A model generated the notes under the pieces. It was not told where the DNA came from. It made no database searches and saw only the letters and a list, made by a program, of their open reading frames with translations. The position numbers and the translations under genes are program-made. From positions 1-15,420 of the forward strand of contig JBHJOF010000409.1 of assembly GCA_050330055.1 (NCBI GenBank): 15,420 nucleotides of DNA, written 5' to 3'. Of this stretch, positions 5,023 through 12,470 are shown piece by piece (the stretch's first letter is position 1; each line of letters opens with the position of its first letter). The DNA is from JBHJOF01 sp050330055 (GTDB lineage Bacteria > Pseudomonadota > Alphaproteobacteria > Kiloniellales > JAKSDN01).

Positions 5023-5568
5023 ATGAATGAGGTTTATCGAGAAATTGAGCAGCACATTCCGCATCTTCGACGCTATGCAAGGGCCATCGCGCACAATCCT
5101 GTGGCCGCGGACGACTTGGTTCAGGAGAGTCTGTTGCGCGCCCTGACAAAATCGCACCTATACCGGCCGGGGACCAATTTGCGAGCCTGGCTCTTCACCA
5201 TCCTACACAATCAGCACGTCTCCGACGTGCGCCGCAACGCTCGAACCGGCGTAGCGGTCGATCCGGACGACGCGGCACCGGCGCTTGCGACGCGGCCCAA
5301 TCAGGAGACCGGACTGGTCATCGGTGCACTCCAGCGGGCGCTGCAGCAGCTCCCCGACAAGCAGCGAATCCTGATCGAGCTGGTAGCACTGGGCGACATG
5401 TCCTATGAGGAAGTAGCGAAGTCGTATGGCCTTCCCTTAGGCACGGTCAAGTCGCGCATTTCGCGCGGGCGCACTCAACTGCGCGACGCTTTGGAGGGGC
5501 GCAGTAGGCTGTCCCGTTCTTCATATCCGAATAGCCGGACTCGCCGGGCGGTTCGTGCCGCCGCGTAG
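5023..5568 (+). CDS. ECF-type RNA polymerase sigma factor
   Basis: The 181-residue product has the two-domain ECF layout. Region sigma-2 is about 8-75, with HIPHLRRYARAI, ADDLVQESLLRAL (29-41, core binding) and RPGTNLRAWLFTILHNQHVSDVRR (48-71, -10 recognition). Region sigma-4 is about 102-158, with RALQQLPDKQRILIELVALG, MSYEEVAKSYGLPLGTVKSRISRGR (helix-turn-helix, -35 recognition). The PGTNLRAWLF motif is shared with EcfG-type sigma factors, so it could be an EcfG paralogue, but subgroup assignment needs phylogeny. ATG 5023 follows AGGAGG (5011-5016) by 6 nt. The usual EcfG companions NepR and PhyR are not in the window. The tail from about 160 is basic and Ser-rich and probably disordered. 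Confidence 0.9.
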   Translation: MNEVYREIEQHIPHLRRYARAIAHNPVAADDLVQESLLRALTKSHLYRPGTNLRAWLFTILHNQHVSDVRRNARTGVAVDPDDAAPALATRPNQETGLVIGALQRALQQLPDKQRILIELVALGDMSYEEVAKSYGLPLGTVKSRISRGRTQLRDALEGRSRLSRSSYPNSRTRRAVRAAA

Positions 5569-5584
5569 GACCTTCGCGCTGCCG

Positions 5585-5600
5585 CGCTCGCAGGCGAGCG
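5585..5600 (+). repeat. Hairpin just after the sigma factor gene
   Basis: CGCTCGC (5585-5591) pairs with GCGAGCG (5594-5600), starting 17 nt after the sigma stop codon. No T-run follows, so it is not a clear intrinsic terminator. Confidence 0.3.
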
Positions 5601-5739
5601 TGATGGGGAGCCCAGCAATCTCTATCGCAATGCCGCGTAGCCGGGCGGGTTTCGGGCCGTCGCTCCTTCATCAGAGAACCGGCAATGTGGATCGCCATCC
5701 TCCGGAGCTTCCAGAACGGCCAATGGAGCTCGAAGGAGC

Positions 5740-6552
5740 ATGACAAGGGACGACTTTGACATCCGCAGGGCATTGCAGGACCCCAGGGCCGTGTTTGGCA
5801 CGCCCGAGCGCGTACTGAGCCATCCCCGGCTCGATCGGGATCGCAAGCGCGCGATCCTGGAGCGCTGGGAGCAGGACGAGCGCGAACTGGCCGTCGCCGA
5901 GGAAGAGGGAATGGGCGGTGGGGAGCGCAGCCTGCTGCAACAGGTTCACAGCGCCCAGCGCGAGCTTGCGGGCAGGACGGCGGAAGGCGCCGGGCCAACC
6001 ACCAAGCACGGCGGTGGCACGGGCAGCAAGCCAGGCAATCAAACACCGCCCCTCATCAGGGACCTGATGCACGTGATCGACGAGGTCGTGCATGTAGACC
6101 AGGATCTGCATGAGGCTTACGTCCGCATGCAGCAGTCGAACGTGCCGTTTCTTCCGGTTGCCGATGGAGATGAGATCGTCGGAATCCTGACCGCGCGGGA
6201 CATCTATGGCGAGCGCCGCCTGGCGGATGATGGTAAGAAAGCGGCCAGGGTAGGGGATCATCTGTCCAAGGAGATCGCCTTTTGTCATGTCGATGACGAC
6301 GTGGCAACGGCCCGGGCGGTCATGGACCACAGCGGGCATCATCGCCTGCTGGTGGTGGATGACGAAGAGCAGCTCGTCGGGCTGATCTCTCTGGAGATGA
6401 TCGCGGCAACCCTGCGGCAACGAAGCCCTGGACGGCCTAGGTCTGCCATGCCGGAGGCAGCAGAGCGTGTTGTCGAAACAAGCGGACGCGCCAAGGGAGA
6501 TAGCCCTGGCCGACCCTGGCTTTACGCAGTCAAACCAAAGCTCAAGCCTTAG
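5740..6552 (+). CDS. CBS-pair protein with N-terminal helical domain
   Basis: The 270-residue product has an N-terminal helical region (about 5-75: DIRRALQDPRAVFGTPERVL, then an acidic LERWEQDERELAVAEEEGM stretch) that I recognise only as a recurrent alphaproteobacterial module of unknown function. A Gly/Thr/Pro linker (76-103) follows, then a CBS pair: CBS 1 about 107-160 (NVPFLPVADGDEIVGILTARDI) and CBS 2 about 171-228 (HHRLLVVDDEEQLVGLISLEMI). The tail (229-270) is basic. CBS modules usually bind adenine nucleotides; the helical part may be the output or interaction surface. AAGGAG (5733-5738) lies only 1 nt before ATG 5740, so initiation may be inefficient or coupled. It follows the sigma gene by 171 nt on the same strand. 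I found no EcfG element in front of it. Confidence 0.87.
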   Translation: MTRDDFDIRRALQDPRAVFGTPERVLSHPRLDRDRKRAILERWEQDERELAVAEEEGMGGGERSLLQQVHSAQRELAGRTAEGAGPTTKHGGGTGSKPGNQTPPLIRDLMHVIDEVVHVDQDLHEAYVRMQQSNVPFLPVADGDEIVGILTARDIYGERRLADDGKKAARVGDHLSKEIAFCHVDDDVATARAVMDHSGHHRLLVVDDEEQLVGLISLEMIAATLRQRSPGRPRSAMPEAAERVVETSGRAKGDSPGRPWLYAVKPKLKP

Positions 6553-6622
6553 GCGAACTTCTCCGGCATCGCCACCGGGTCTCCGTGCCGAGAAGGCCGG
6601 GGGGCGTGCGGCAGTTTAGCCC

Positions 6623-6832
6623 GTGATTTCAACCCTGCGACTGTGGAGCGTGTTCGCGCTCTTCGCCCTGGCCGCGGCGGCGATCCTGGTCTGCGGCGTT
6701 CGGATGACCGGACTGGCCGACTGCATCGCCGACCGCACGAGGCTGGGCGAGGCCGTGGTGGGCGGCGTCCTGCTCGGCGCCGCGACGTCGCTCTCCAGCT
6801 CCATCGTCTCACTGACGGCGGCGCTCGCCGGC
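6623..6832 (+). pseudogene. 5' remnant of a sodium/calcium antiporter-like gene
   Basis: From GTG 6623 the frame reads as the N-terminus of a Na+/Ca2+ exchanger-type membrane protein: a first helix (about 8-27, FALFALAAAAILVCGVRM), RMTGLADCIADRTRLGEAVV (27-46) and the start of the first alpha-repeat, GGVLLGAATSLSSSIVSLTAAL (47-68). Resemblance stops at about residue 70 (position 6832). After that the open frame only runs antisense through the 3' end of the nuclease-family gene, as low-complexity Arg/Ala sequence to 7015. Functional antiporters of this type are several hundred residues with two alpha-repeats, so this is a truncated, non-functional copy. The break lies in CG-rich DNA with GCCGGCC repeats about 20 nt before the stop of the opposing gene. 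Confidence 0.65.
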
Positions 6833-6852
6833 CGTGCCGGCCGCTCCTGCGC

Positions 6853-7605
6853 TCAGCTTCGGGCGCTGGCGCCGGCGCCGATGTCGGCGACGATCGGCAG
6901 GTGGTCGGACGCCTTGCGGGCAAGCGGCGTCGCATGGGCTCGGATGCTGAGCGGCCACGGCATGGCGCAGGCCAGGATGCGATCGAGCGCGAGGATCGGT
7001 CGAACGGAAGGATAGCTGGCCGGGCAGGCTGCCGCATGACAGAGCCGTCGCAGCGGGCCGAGGCTCGGGTTGCCGGGAAGCCACTCGTTGAAATCGCCCA
7101 GCAGCAGGGTTGGCTGACCTGGCCGGTCCGCTATGATTTCGTGCAGCCTTGCCGCCTGGCGCCAGCGCTCGCGCAGACCGAGGCCGAGATGGGTGACGAT
7201 GACCCGCAGGCGCCAGCCCTTCTCGCCGAGCTCGACTTCAATGGCGCCGCGCCGCTCACGCCTCGACTGGCTGAGATCGATACGCCGGACTCTCGCTACC
7301 GCCAGGCGCGTCAAGAGCAGGTTACCGTAGTGTCCCCGGTGGTCTCGGAGATTGGCGCCGGCCACGGCCTGGAAACCGGGCAGGTGGGCCAGATACTCGA
7401 ACTGGGTCTCCGGGTCACTGTGATCGTGGTGCCAATCGACCTCCTGCAGGCCGATCACGTCCGCGTCGAGTTCGCGGATGACGGCCGCGATGCGGTGGGT
7501 GTCCCGGCGACGATCGCTGCCAACGGCGCGATGGATGTTGTAGGAGGCGACGCGCAGCGGAAGCGGCAACGAAGGCGCGCTGGCCGAAGCGGGCCCGCTA
7601 GGCAT
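6853..7605 (-). CDS. Endonuclease/exonuclease/phosphatase (EEP) family protein
   Basis: The 250-residue product carries the EEP (DNase I-like) fold motifs in order: VASYNIHRAVG (19-29, N23), GLQEVDWH (52-59, catalytic E55), THLGLGLRER (138-147, H139), LLLGDFNEW (167-175, D171 and N173), LDRILA (207-212) and ASDHLPI (232-238, D234 and H235). The fold cleaves phosphodiester or phosphomonoester bonds with Mg2+; the substrate (DNA, phospholipid headgroup or inositol phosphate) is not predictable. I chose ATG 7605 because it overlaps the upstream gene's stop by 8 nt, a typical coupled junction; the frame is open to 7698 but only as antisense-like sequence within the upstream gene. It is the second gene of a two-gene unit with the phospholipase D/VTT protein, so a membrane-lipid role is possible. 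Confidence 0.88.
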   Translation of the reverse strand: MPSGPASASAPSLPLPLRVASYNIHRAVGSDRRRDTHRIAAVIRELDADVIGLQEVDWHHDHSDPETQFEYLAHLPGFQAVAGANLRDHRGHYGNLLLTRLAVARVRRIDLSQSRRERRGAIEVELGEKGWRLRVIVTHLGLGLRERWRQAARLHEIIADRPGQPTLLLGDFNEWLPGNPSLGPLRRLCHAAACPASYPSVRPILALDRILACAMPWPLSIRAHATPLARKASDHLPIVADIGAGASARS

Positions 7606-9772
7606 TCTCGGATTCGGCGCGCCGGCGTAGGAAATGACGCCAGGACCAGGTAGCAACTGCGACGATGACGAGCAATAAGCCGACGAGAATCGCGACATTG
7701 GCGGTGTCGGGTGAATGCAGGACCTGACCGAGTTGGCCGGAGAACAGGGTAATGGCGGCGATTCCCGGCGCCATCCCTATCGCCGTACCGAACACGAAGT
7801 CGCGAAAGCTGATATGCGAGGCGCCGGCGGCCAGATTGACCACCGTGAAGGGCGCTATGGGAATCATCCGGATGATGGTCATGGAAAGGAGGCCCCGCCG
7901 CGCGATCTGCCGGCTGACGCGCTCCAGTTTGCCGCCCGAGAGCTGACGCAAGGTCTTACGTCCGATGAGCACGCCCGCGCCATATCCGGCCATTGCGCTC
8001 AGCATGGACCCCGACCAGGCTACGAGCACTCCGGCCAAGGGTCCGTAGAGCAGGCCCGTCGCCGCGATCAGGACCGTAACGGGAAACATTACCAGACCAC
8101 CGATCACATAGGCGCCAAGCATCGCAACGGTGGCGAGCCATTCGGTCCGCAGCGCCTGGCTCCAGGCCTTGAGATCGGAGGGACTCGCAAGGTCCGCAAT
8201 GGGCCCCCAGTGCCACAGCGCGGCCAGGCCGAGAAGCACCAGGATTATGGCGGCCAGGCGGAACAGGGCCGAGCGAAACTCCCGTCGTCCCGAATTGTCC
8301 CCGACCAGCTCGTCTGCAATGCATTCGGGCGTGGCAGGCGCCGGCGGGTCGAAGACCTCCGAATCGGCTACCACGAGATCGATCGAATCGGGCAGGCTGT
8401 CTCGGAACGGGATCAGGCTTCGGCCGGAGCCCCGCAGCGCCTCGACTGCGTCGATCAGCGAACCGCTTGACTCGATCTCGGCCGCGAGGCGCCTTGGCGA
8501 GACATCGAGGTGCTCCGCTAGCAGGCGGTCGCGAACTTCCGTGATGGCCCTCGCGGTGACGGAGCCGGGCTCGCCCTCGACCGCGAGATCGCACTCCGAG
8601 TCGAAACCCATGGAGCGGTTGTTCAGGTTTGCAGAGCCGACGCGCAGAAACTGGCCGTCGATCACCATGACCTTGGAGTGCACCTTGACCGGCACGTCGC
8701 CCGCCTCGCCCACGACTGGCACGTAAGCCCGAAAGCGCCCGAAGCGGTCGGCCTCGCGAAGGCGCGCCAGCAGCCAGCGCTGCCTTCGGCCCATTGCGGT
8801 TTGCTCGAGCCAGCCGGTCGGCTCCTGCGGCAGGACGAGGATGATTTCCGGGCAGTCCGCCTGGCCAAGCCGCTCCTTAATGGCCTGGGCAGCGGACGAA
8901 GAGGTAAAGTACTGGTTCTCGATATAGAGGGACTCTTTGGCCCGCCTTATGGTCTCGAGCAGCAGCGCTTCGACTTCGCGCACGCCGGCGCGACCCTGCC
9001 AGGTAGGATAGCTGCGCGCTATCGCCACCTCCGGGTCCTGCAGGTCGACGGCGAGACCCTCCGGCCAGCAGTCGGCGGCAGACTCGACGGAACGCAGTCG
9101 CTGGCCCGTTGCCCGGGTCCAGCGGTCCCGCGCAATGCATGCCAGGGCCTGCGCGGCCGGACCGTCCACGGCAAGCTGCACGTCGTGAAACGGCGGGTAG
9201 ATGCTGCCGTCCGGATTGTGCCGGCGCGGGTCGCTCGGCCGATGCTCCGGCACGTCCAGCCGGCCGAGGGTCAAGTCGATACCGCCGACAAAGGCGAGGC
9301 AATCGTCGATCACCACGATCTTCTGGTGCTGGCACGCGCCGAGCGGATGCTGGCTGTCCAGGGCGAAGCAGAGTCTCGGATGGGTGAACCAGTCGAAACG
9401 GGCCTGCGGCAGCCACTCCCGGTCCACGCTGTAAATGAGCGGTGAGTCCCAGACCAGTACGCGGACCCGCAATCCCTCGCGCCGCGTGACCAGGTGGTCG
9501 AGGAACGGCCCGAGCTCGTTGGGCAGGTCCGGATCGGCCTCATCCGGGAACTCCAGCGACGTCCGGCTATGGATGTCCCAGCCGACGATCAGGATCGAAT
9601 GCTGCGCACGCAAGGCCGCGGCCTTGAAGGCGCGGAAGTAGGCCGCTGCGTCGACCAGGACGGCCAAACGATTGGCCTGTGCCCTTTGCCAGCAGGTCCG
9701 CCCCTGCTCGGCGAAGCGTTCGACCGCGAGACGGCCGGCTCGCTCCTCCTCATGCTCGTGCTGTTCGCTCAT
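7598..9772 (-). CDS. Phospholipase D (two HKD motifs) fused to a VTT/DedA membrane domain
   Basis: The 724-residue product joins two modules. Residues about 25-425 are a phospholipase D/cardiolipin synthase-like domain with both HKD motifs intact: HQKIVVIDD (H149, K151, D156) with FVGGIDL after it, and VHSKVMVIDG (H365, K367, D372) followed by RVGSANLNNRSMGFDSECD. Residues about 499-523 form a helix, and about 553-683 are a VTT (DedA/TVP38) membrane domain, with GLLYGPLAGVLVAWSGSMLSA and RRGLLSMTIIRMIPIAPF. A final helix (about 691-711) and a basic tail end it. It probably acts at the inner membrane, hydrolysing or transferring phosphatidyl groups, with the VTT part perhaps moving lipid. ATG 9772 is my choice; an upstream TTG at 9793 is possible and neither has a strong ribosome binding site. 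The nuclease-family gene overlaps its end. Confidence 0.93.
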   Translation of the reverse strand: MSEQHEHEEERAGRLAVERFAEQGRTCWQRAQANRLAVLVDAAAYFRAFKAAALRAQHSILIVGWDIHSRTSLEFPDEADPDLPNELGPFLDHLVTRREGLRVRVLVWDSPLIYSVDREWLPQARFDWFTHPRLCFALDSQHPLGACQHQKIVVIDDCLAFVGGIDLTLGRLDVPEHRPSDPRRHNPDGSIYPPFHDVQLAVDGPAAQALACIARDRWTRATGQRLRSVESAADCWPEGLAVDLQDPEVAIARSYPTWQGRAGVREVEALLLETIRRAKESLYIENQYFTSSSAAQAIKERLGQADCPEIILVLPQEPTGWLEQTAMGRRQRWLLARLREADRFGRFRAYVPVVGEAGDVPVKVHSKVMVIDGQFLRVGSANLNNRSMGFDSECDLAVEGEPGSVTARAITEVRDRLLAEHLDVSPRRLAAEIESSGSLIDAVEALRGSGRSLIPFRDSLPDSIDLVVADSEVFDPPAPATPECIADELVGDNSGRREFRSALFRLAAIILVLLGLAALWHWGPIADLASPSDLKAWSQALRTEWLATVAMLGAYVIGGLVMFPVTVLIAATGLLYGPLAGVLVAWSGSMLSAMAGYGAGVLIGRKTLRQLSGGKLERVSRQIARRGLLSMTIIRMIPIAPFTVVNLAAGASHISFRDFVFGTAIGMAPGIAAITLFSGQLGQVLHSPDTANVAILVGLLLVIVAVATWSWRHFLRRRAESENA

Positions 9773-9891
9773 CGCCTCAAGCAGTTGCCGCAATCACCCG
9801 GGCCCGAAGCTGACGGACTCCAAGCTTGCCCTGCGTTTGCCTCGCATCTGAAGACCAGGGATAGTCCAGGGCGCTTGTTGCCATGGCTGGA

Positions 9892-9916
9892 AACGCCTGA
9901 CCGGGCAGATTGTTGC
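9892..9916 (-). promoter_or_regulatory. Degenerate EcfG-like promoter for the phospholipase D/VTT unit
   Basis: Read on the minus strand: GCAAC (9916-9912), 16 nt, CGTT (9895-9892). One -35 base differs from GGAAC; spacing matches the exact copies. It lies about 120 nt above the chosen start codon. Confidence 0.3.
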
Positions 9917-10087
9917 GCCTTGCCATCCAAGTTGTCAGGCGGATCTGCCGGCATCGGAGAAGTCTGCGCCAGACCAGGATATTGGCCGATCACTCGGGAA
10001 TGCAAGGCGCTGCAGGAACAAGGCGGGAAAACCGGCAGCAGGACCGAGATCAGCGGCAGCGGGCGTGGCCAGAGCCGGGCCCTCCTC

Positions 10088-10108
10088 CCGCCGCTTGACA
10101 AGCGGCGG
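10088..10108. repeat. Strong GC-rich hairpin
   Basis: CCGCCGCTTG (10088-10097) and CAAGCGGCGG (10099-10108) are perfectly complementary around one base; a real stem would be about 9 bp with a 3-nt loop. No T-run follows in either direction. It could be a leader structure, a regulatory palindrome or part of a terminator. Confidence 0.45.
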
Positions 10109-10169
10109 CTCGTTCCGCAAGCGAGAGTGACGCAACGCTTCTCCTACGACACTTCATGGACACGGCGTC

Positions 10170-10886
10170 ATGCCCCAGCACATCGGACTCGTTGGCTGCT
10201 CCGCCGAGGGTGCCGCCCTTTGCTATCGGACCATCTGTACGGAAGGGGCAGAACTGCTCGGCCCGCATGCCCATCCCGAAGTCTCGCTGCACACGCCTTC
10301 GCTCGCTGACTACATGCGCTGCATCTACCGCAACGACTGGCAGGGCGTGGGCGAGTTGATGCTGGCCTCCGCGCAGAAGCTCGCAAAAGTCGGCGCCGAT
10401 TTCCTGATCTGCCCCGACAACACAATTCACCAAGCTTTGCCCCATATCGAGGCGCGCTCGCCGCTGCCCTGGCTGCACATTGCCGAGGTCGTCGCCGAGG
10501 AGGCCGTTCAGCGGGGATTCCGCCGCCTCGGCCTGATCGGCACGCGCTGGCTGGTCGAGAGCGAGATCTATCCGGAGAAGCTGACGGCGCGCGGGCTCGA
10601 CTACCTGCGTCCGAGCGCCGCCGAGCGCGAGGAGATCAACCACATCATCATGGACGAGCTGGTCTATGCCGTCTTCAAGCCTGAGGCGGTCGCCTATCAC
10701 CGGCGAGTCATCGAACGGATGAGGAACGAGGGCTGCCAGGCGGTGGTGCTCGGCTGCACCGAGATCCCCCTGATCATGGACGATTCGAACTCGCCGCTGC
10801 CGACGCTCGATTCCACGCGCCTGCTCGCCCGGGCGGCGCTGCGCCGGGCGGTGGAAGACGTGGTGCCGCCGGCCCAGTCACCCTGA
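10170..10886 (+). CDS. Aspartate/glutamate racemase family protein
   Basis: The 238-residue product has the two-domain fold of PLP-independent Asp/Glu racemases: an N-terminal IGLVGCSAEGAALCY (5-19), a first active-site loop ICPDNTIHQAL (80-90), RRLGLIGTRWLVES (118-131) starting the second half, and a second active-site loop VVLGCTEIPLIM (192-203) with C196. In two-cysteine racemases the first loop has a catalytic Cys just before NT-x-H; here D83 is next to N84 and the nearest Cys is C81, two residues further back. Racemisation is therefore uncertain, and a one-base epimerase, isomerase or decarboxylase-like role is possible. The start is ATG 10170 without a clear Shine-Dalgarno. It converges on amn with a 16-nt gap. 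Confidence 0.85.
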   Translation: MPQHIGLVGCSAEGAALCYRTICTEGAELLGPHAHPEVSLHTPSLADYMRCIYRNDWQGVGELMLASAQKLAKVGADFLICPDNTIHQALPHIEARSPLPWLHIAEVVAEEAVQRGFRRLGLIGTRWLVESEIYPEKLTARGLDYLRPSAAEREEINHIIMDELVYAVFKPEAVAYHRRVIERMRNEGCQAVVLGCTEIPLIMDDSNSPLPTLDSTRLLARAALRRAVEDVVPPAQSP

Positions 10887-10902
10887 TCCGCGGGCTTGGC
10901 GC

Positions 10903-12396
10903 TTACTGAAAGGCGACCTCGGCCAGGCTGCGCAGCTTGCGGGAGTGCAGCCGCTCCCGCTCCTGGGTCTGCAGGAACTCCAGGGCGCGCAGGCCGATCT
11001 CCAGGTGCTGCTCGACGCGCCGGCGGTAGAACTCGCCGGCCATGCCCGCGAGCTTGATCTCGCCGTGCAGGGGCTTGTCGGAGATGCAGAGCAGCGTGCC
11101 GTAGGGCACGCGGCAGCGGAAGCCGTTGGCAGCGATAACGGCGGATTCCATATCCACGGCGATGGCGCGCGACTGCGACAGTCGGCGCACGTTGGCTGTA
11201 TGGTCGCTGAGCTCCCAGTTGCGGTTGTCGACGCTCGCCACGGTGCCGGTGCGCATCAGCCGCTTGAGCTCATAGCCGGCAAGCCGCGTGACCTCGGCCA
11301 CGGCCTGCTCCAGCGCCACCTGCACCTCGGCCAGGGCCGGGATCGGCACCCAGAGCGGCAGCTCTCCGTCCAGCACGTGGTCCTCCCGAACGTAGCCATG
11401 CGCCAGCACGTAGTCGCCGAGCTTCTGCGTGTTGCGCAGCCCGGCGCAGTGGCCGAGCATCAGCCAGGCGTGCGGCCGCAGTACGGCTACGTGATCCGTC
11501 ATGGTGCGCGCGTTCGACGGGCCGGCGCCAATGTTGATCATGGTGATGCCGGCATGCTGGTTGCGGACCAGATGGTAGGCCGGCATCTGTGGTTGGCGCT
11601 TTGGCGCCTCGCCGCTCGCTTCCGTTGTGCCGAGCCGGGCATTGCGCGTGACCACGTCGCCGGGCTCGACGAAGGCGCTGTAGTCCGGGTCGCCGGCGGC
11701 GATCCGCTCGCGGCAGATGCCGACGAAGGCATCGACGTAAAACTGGTAGTTGGTGAAGATCACGAAGTTCTGGAAGAACTGTGGGCTGGTGCCCGTATAG
11801 TGCAGCAGGCGGTGCAGCGAGTAGTCGATGCGCGCCGCGCGGAACAGGGCGAGCGGTTCCGGCGCCGCCGGCGCCAGCTCCAGCGTCCCGTTGATGATCG
11901 AGTCGTCCATCGCCGCCAGATCCGGGACGTCGAAGAGGTCGCGCAACGGCCGGTCCGACGGTGCCGCGGCGCGCTGCACCCGCTCGGTCTCCAGGTTGAT
12001 GTCGTGCTTGTAAGCGAAGTGGATCGGTATCGGCTCGTCGGACTCACCGATCTCGACCGGCATGGCGTGGTTCTCGATCAGCAGGCCGATCTGCTCGAGC
12101 AGATAGCCGCGGAATACGTCCGGCCGGGTCACCGTGGTCTCGTGCACGCCGGGCTGGGCGACGAAGCCGTAGGAGAGACGCGAATCGACGTGGGCATAGG
12201 AAGTCGTGACCATACGCACGAAGGGATAGGTCGCCCTGACGCGTGTCGTCGGCGCGTCGCCCGCGAGATATGCCTCGAAGTGCTGCCGCAGGAAGGCCGT
12301 GTTGCGCTCGTAGATCTCTTGGATGCGCGCCACGGCCGCCTCGGCGTTGGAGAAGCCTTCGGCGGCGATGGGCGGCGGTTGGATGATCCTGGTCAT
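10903..12396 (-). CDS. amn: AMP nucleosidase
   Basis: AMP nucleosidase hydrolyses AMP to adenine and ribose 5-phosphate and controls adenylate levels in the cytoplasm. The 497-residue product matches full-length Amn. The N-terminal regulatory domain (about 15-170) includes RATYPFVRM and SRLSYGFV. The C-terminal nucleoside phosphorylase-like catalytic domain (about 175-480) includes NIGAGPSNARTMTDHVA (288-304), RPHAWLMLGHCAGLRN (307-322), AVDMESAVIAANGFR (413-427) and LCISDKPLHGEIK (436-448). It is the last gene of a minus-strand run: regulator, isomerase (74 nt upstream), amn. Placement with a carbohydrate-type isomerase and transporter suggests that ribose 5-phosphate or adenylate turnover is linked to the locus, though co-transcription is inferred from spacing only. 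Confidence 0.95.
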   Translation of the reverse strand: MTRIIQPPPIAAEGFSNAEAAVARIQEIYERNTAFLRQHFEAYLAGDAPTTRVRATYPFVRMVTTSYAHVDSRLSYGFVAQPGVHETTVTRPDVFRGYLLEQIGLLIENHAMPVEIGESDEPIPIHFAYKHDINLETERVQRAAAPSDRPLRDLFDVPDLAAMDDSIINGTLELAPAAPEPLALFRAARIDYSLHRLLHYTGTSPQFFQNFVIFTNYQFYVDAFVGICRERIAAGDPDYSAFVEPGDVVTRNARLGTTEASGEAPKRQPQMPAYHLVRNQHAGITMINIGAGPSNARTMTDHVAVLRPHAWLMLGHCAGLRNTQKLGDYVLAHGYVREDHVLDGELPLWVPIPALAEVQVALEQAVAEVTRLAGYELKRLMRTGTVASVDNRNWELSDHTANVRRLSQSRAIAVDMESAVIAANGFRCRVPYGTLLCISDKPLHGEIKLAGMAGEFYRRRVEQHLEIGLRALEFLQTQERERLHSRKLRSLAEVAFQ

Positions 12397-12470
12397 GGTC
12401 CCCGACAGTGGCCCCCGGTCGCAGCTCTCAGTCGAGCCTGCGCCGGAAGCCGGCCAGCCTAAGGCCTGTA

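Larger units (their letters stand above)
9773..10169. other. Gene-free divergent region with hairpin and weak EcfG-like element
   Basis: About 400 bases without a convincing coding region; the short frames across it are Arg/Pro/Ser-rich and lack any family signal. It holds a one-mismatch EcfG-like element pointing at the phospholipase gene (9916-9892) and a near-perfect hairpin (10088-10108) about 60 nt before the racemase-family gene. Confidence 0.6.

Noticed and set aside
5555..5743. A 62-residue plus-strand frame linking the sigma gene to the second CBS gene
   Set aside because: Its stop overlaps the CBS start (ATGA), which is tempting, but the protein has no structure or motif I can support and its start lies inside the sigma gene.
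7715..8470. Plus-strand frames across the phospholipase D/VTT gene (also 8678-9445)
   Set aside because: Antisense shadows rich in Arg, Gly and Gln; the minus strand has both HKD motifs and the VTT domain in one uninterrupted frame.
10945..12462. A 505-codon open frame on the plus strand antisense to amn
   Set aside because: Its translation is low-complexity (Val/Gly/Arg/Ala/His-rich) with no family signal, while the minus strand encodes a full-length, motif-complete AMP nucleosidase. Long antisense frames are expected at this GC content.
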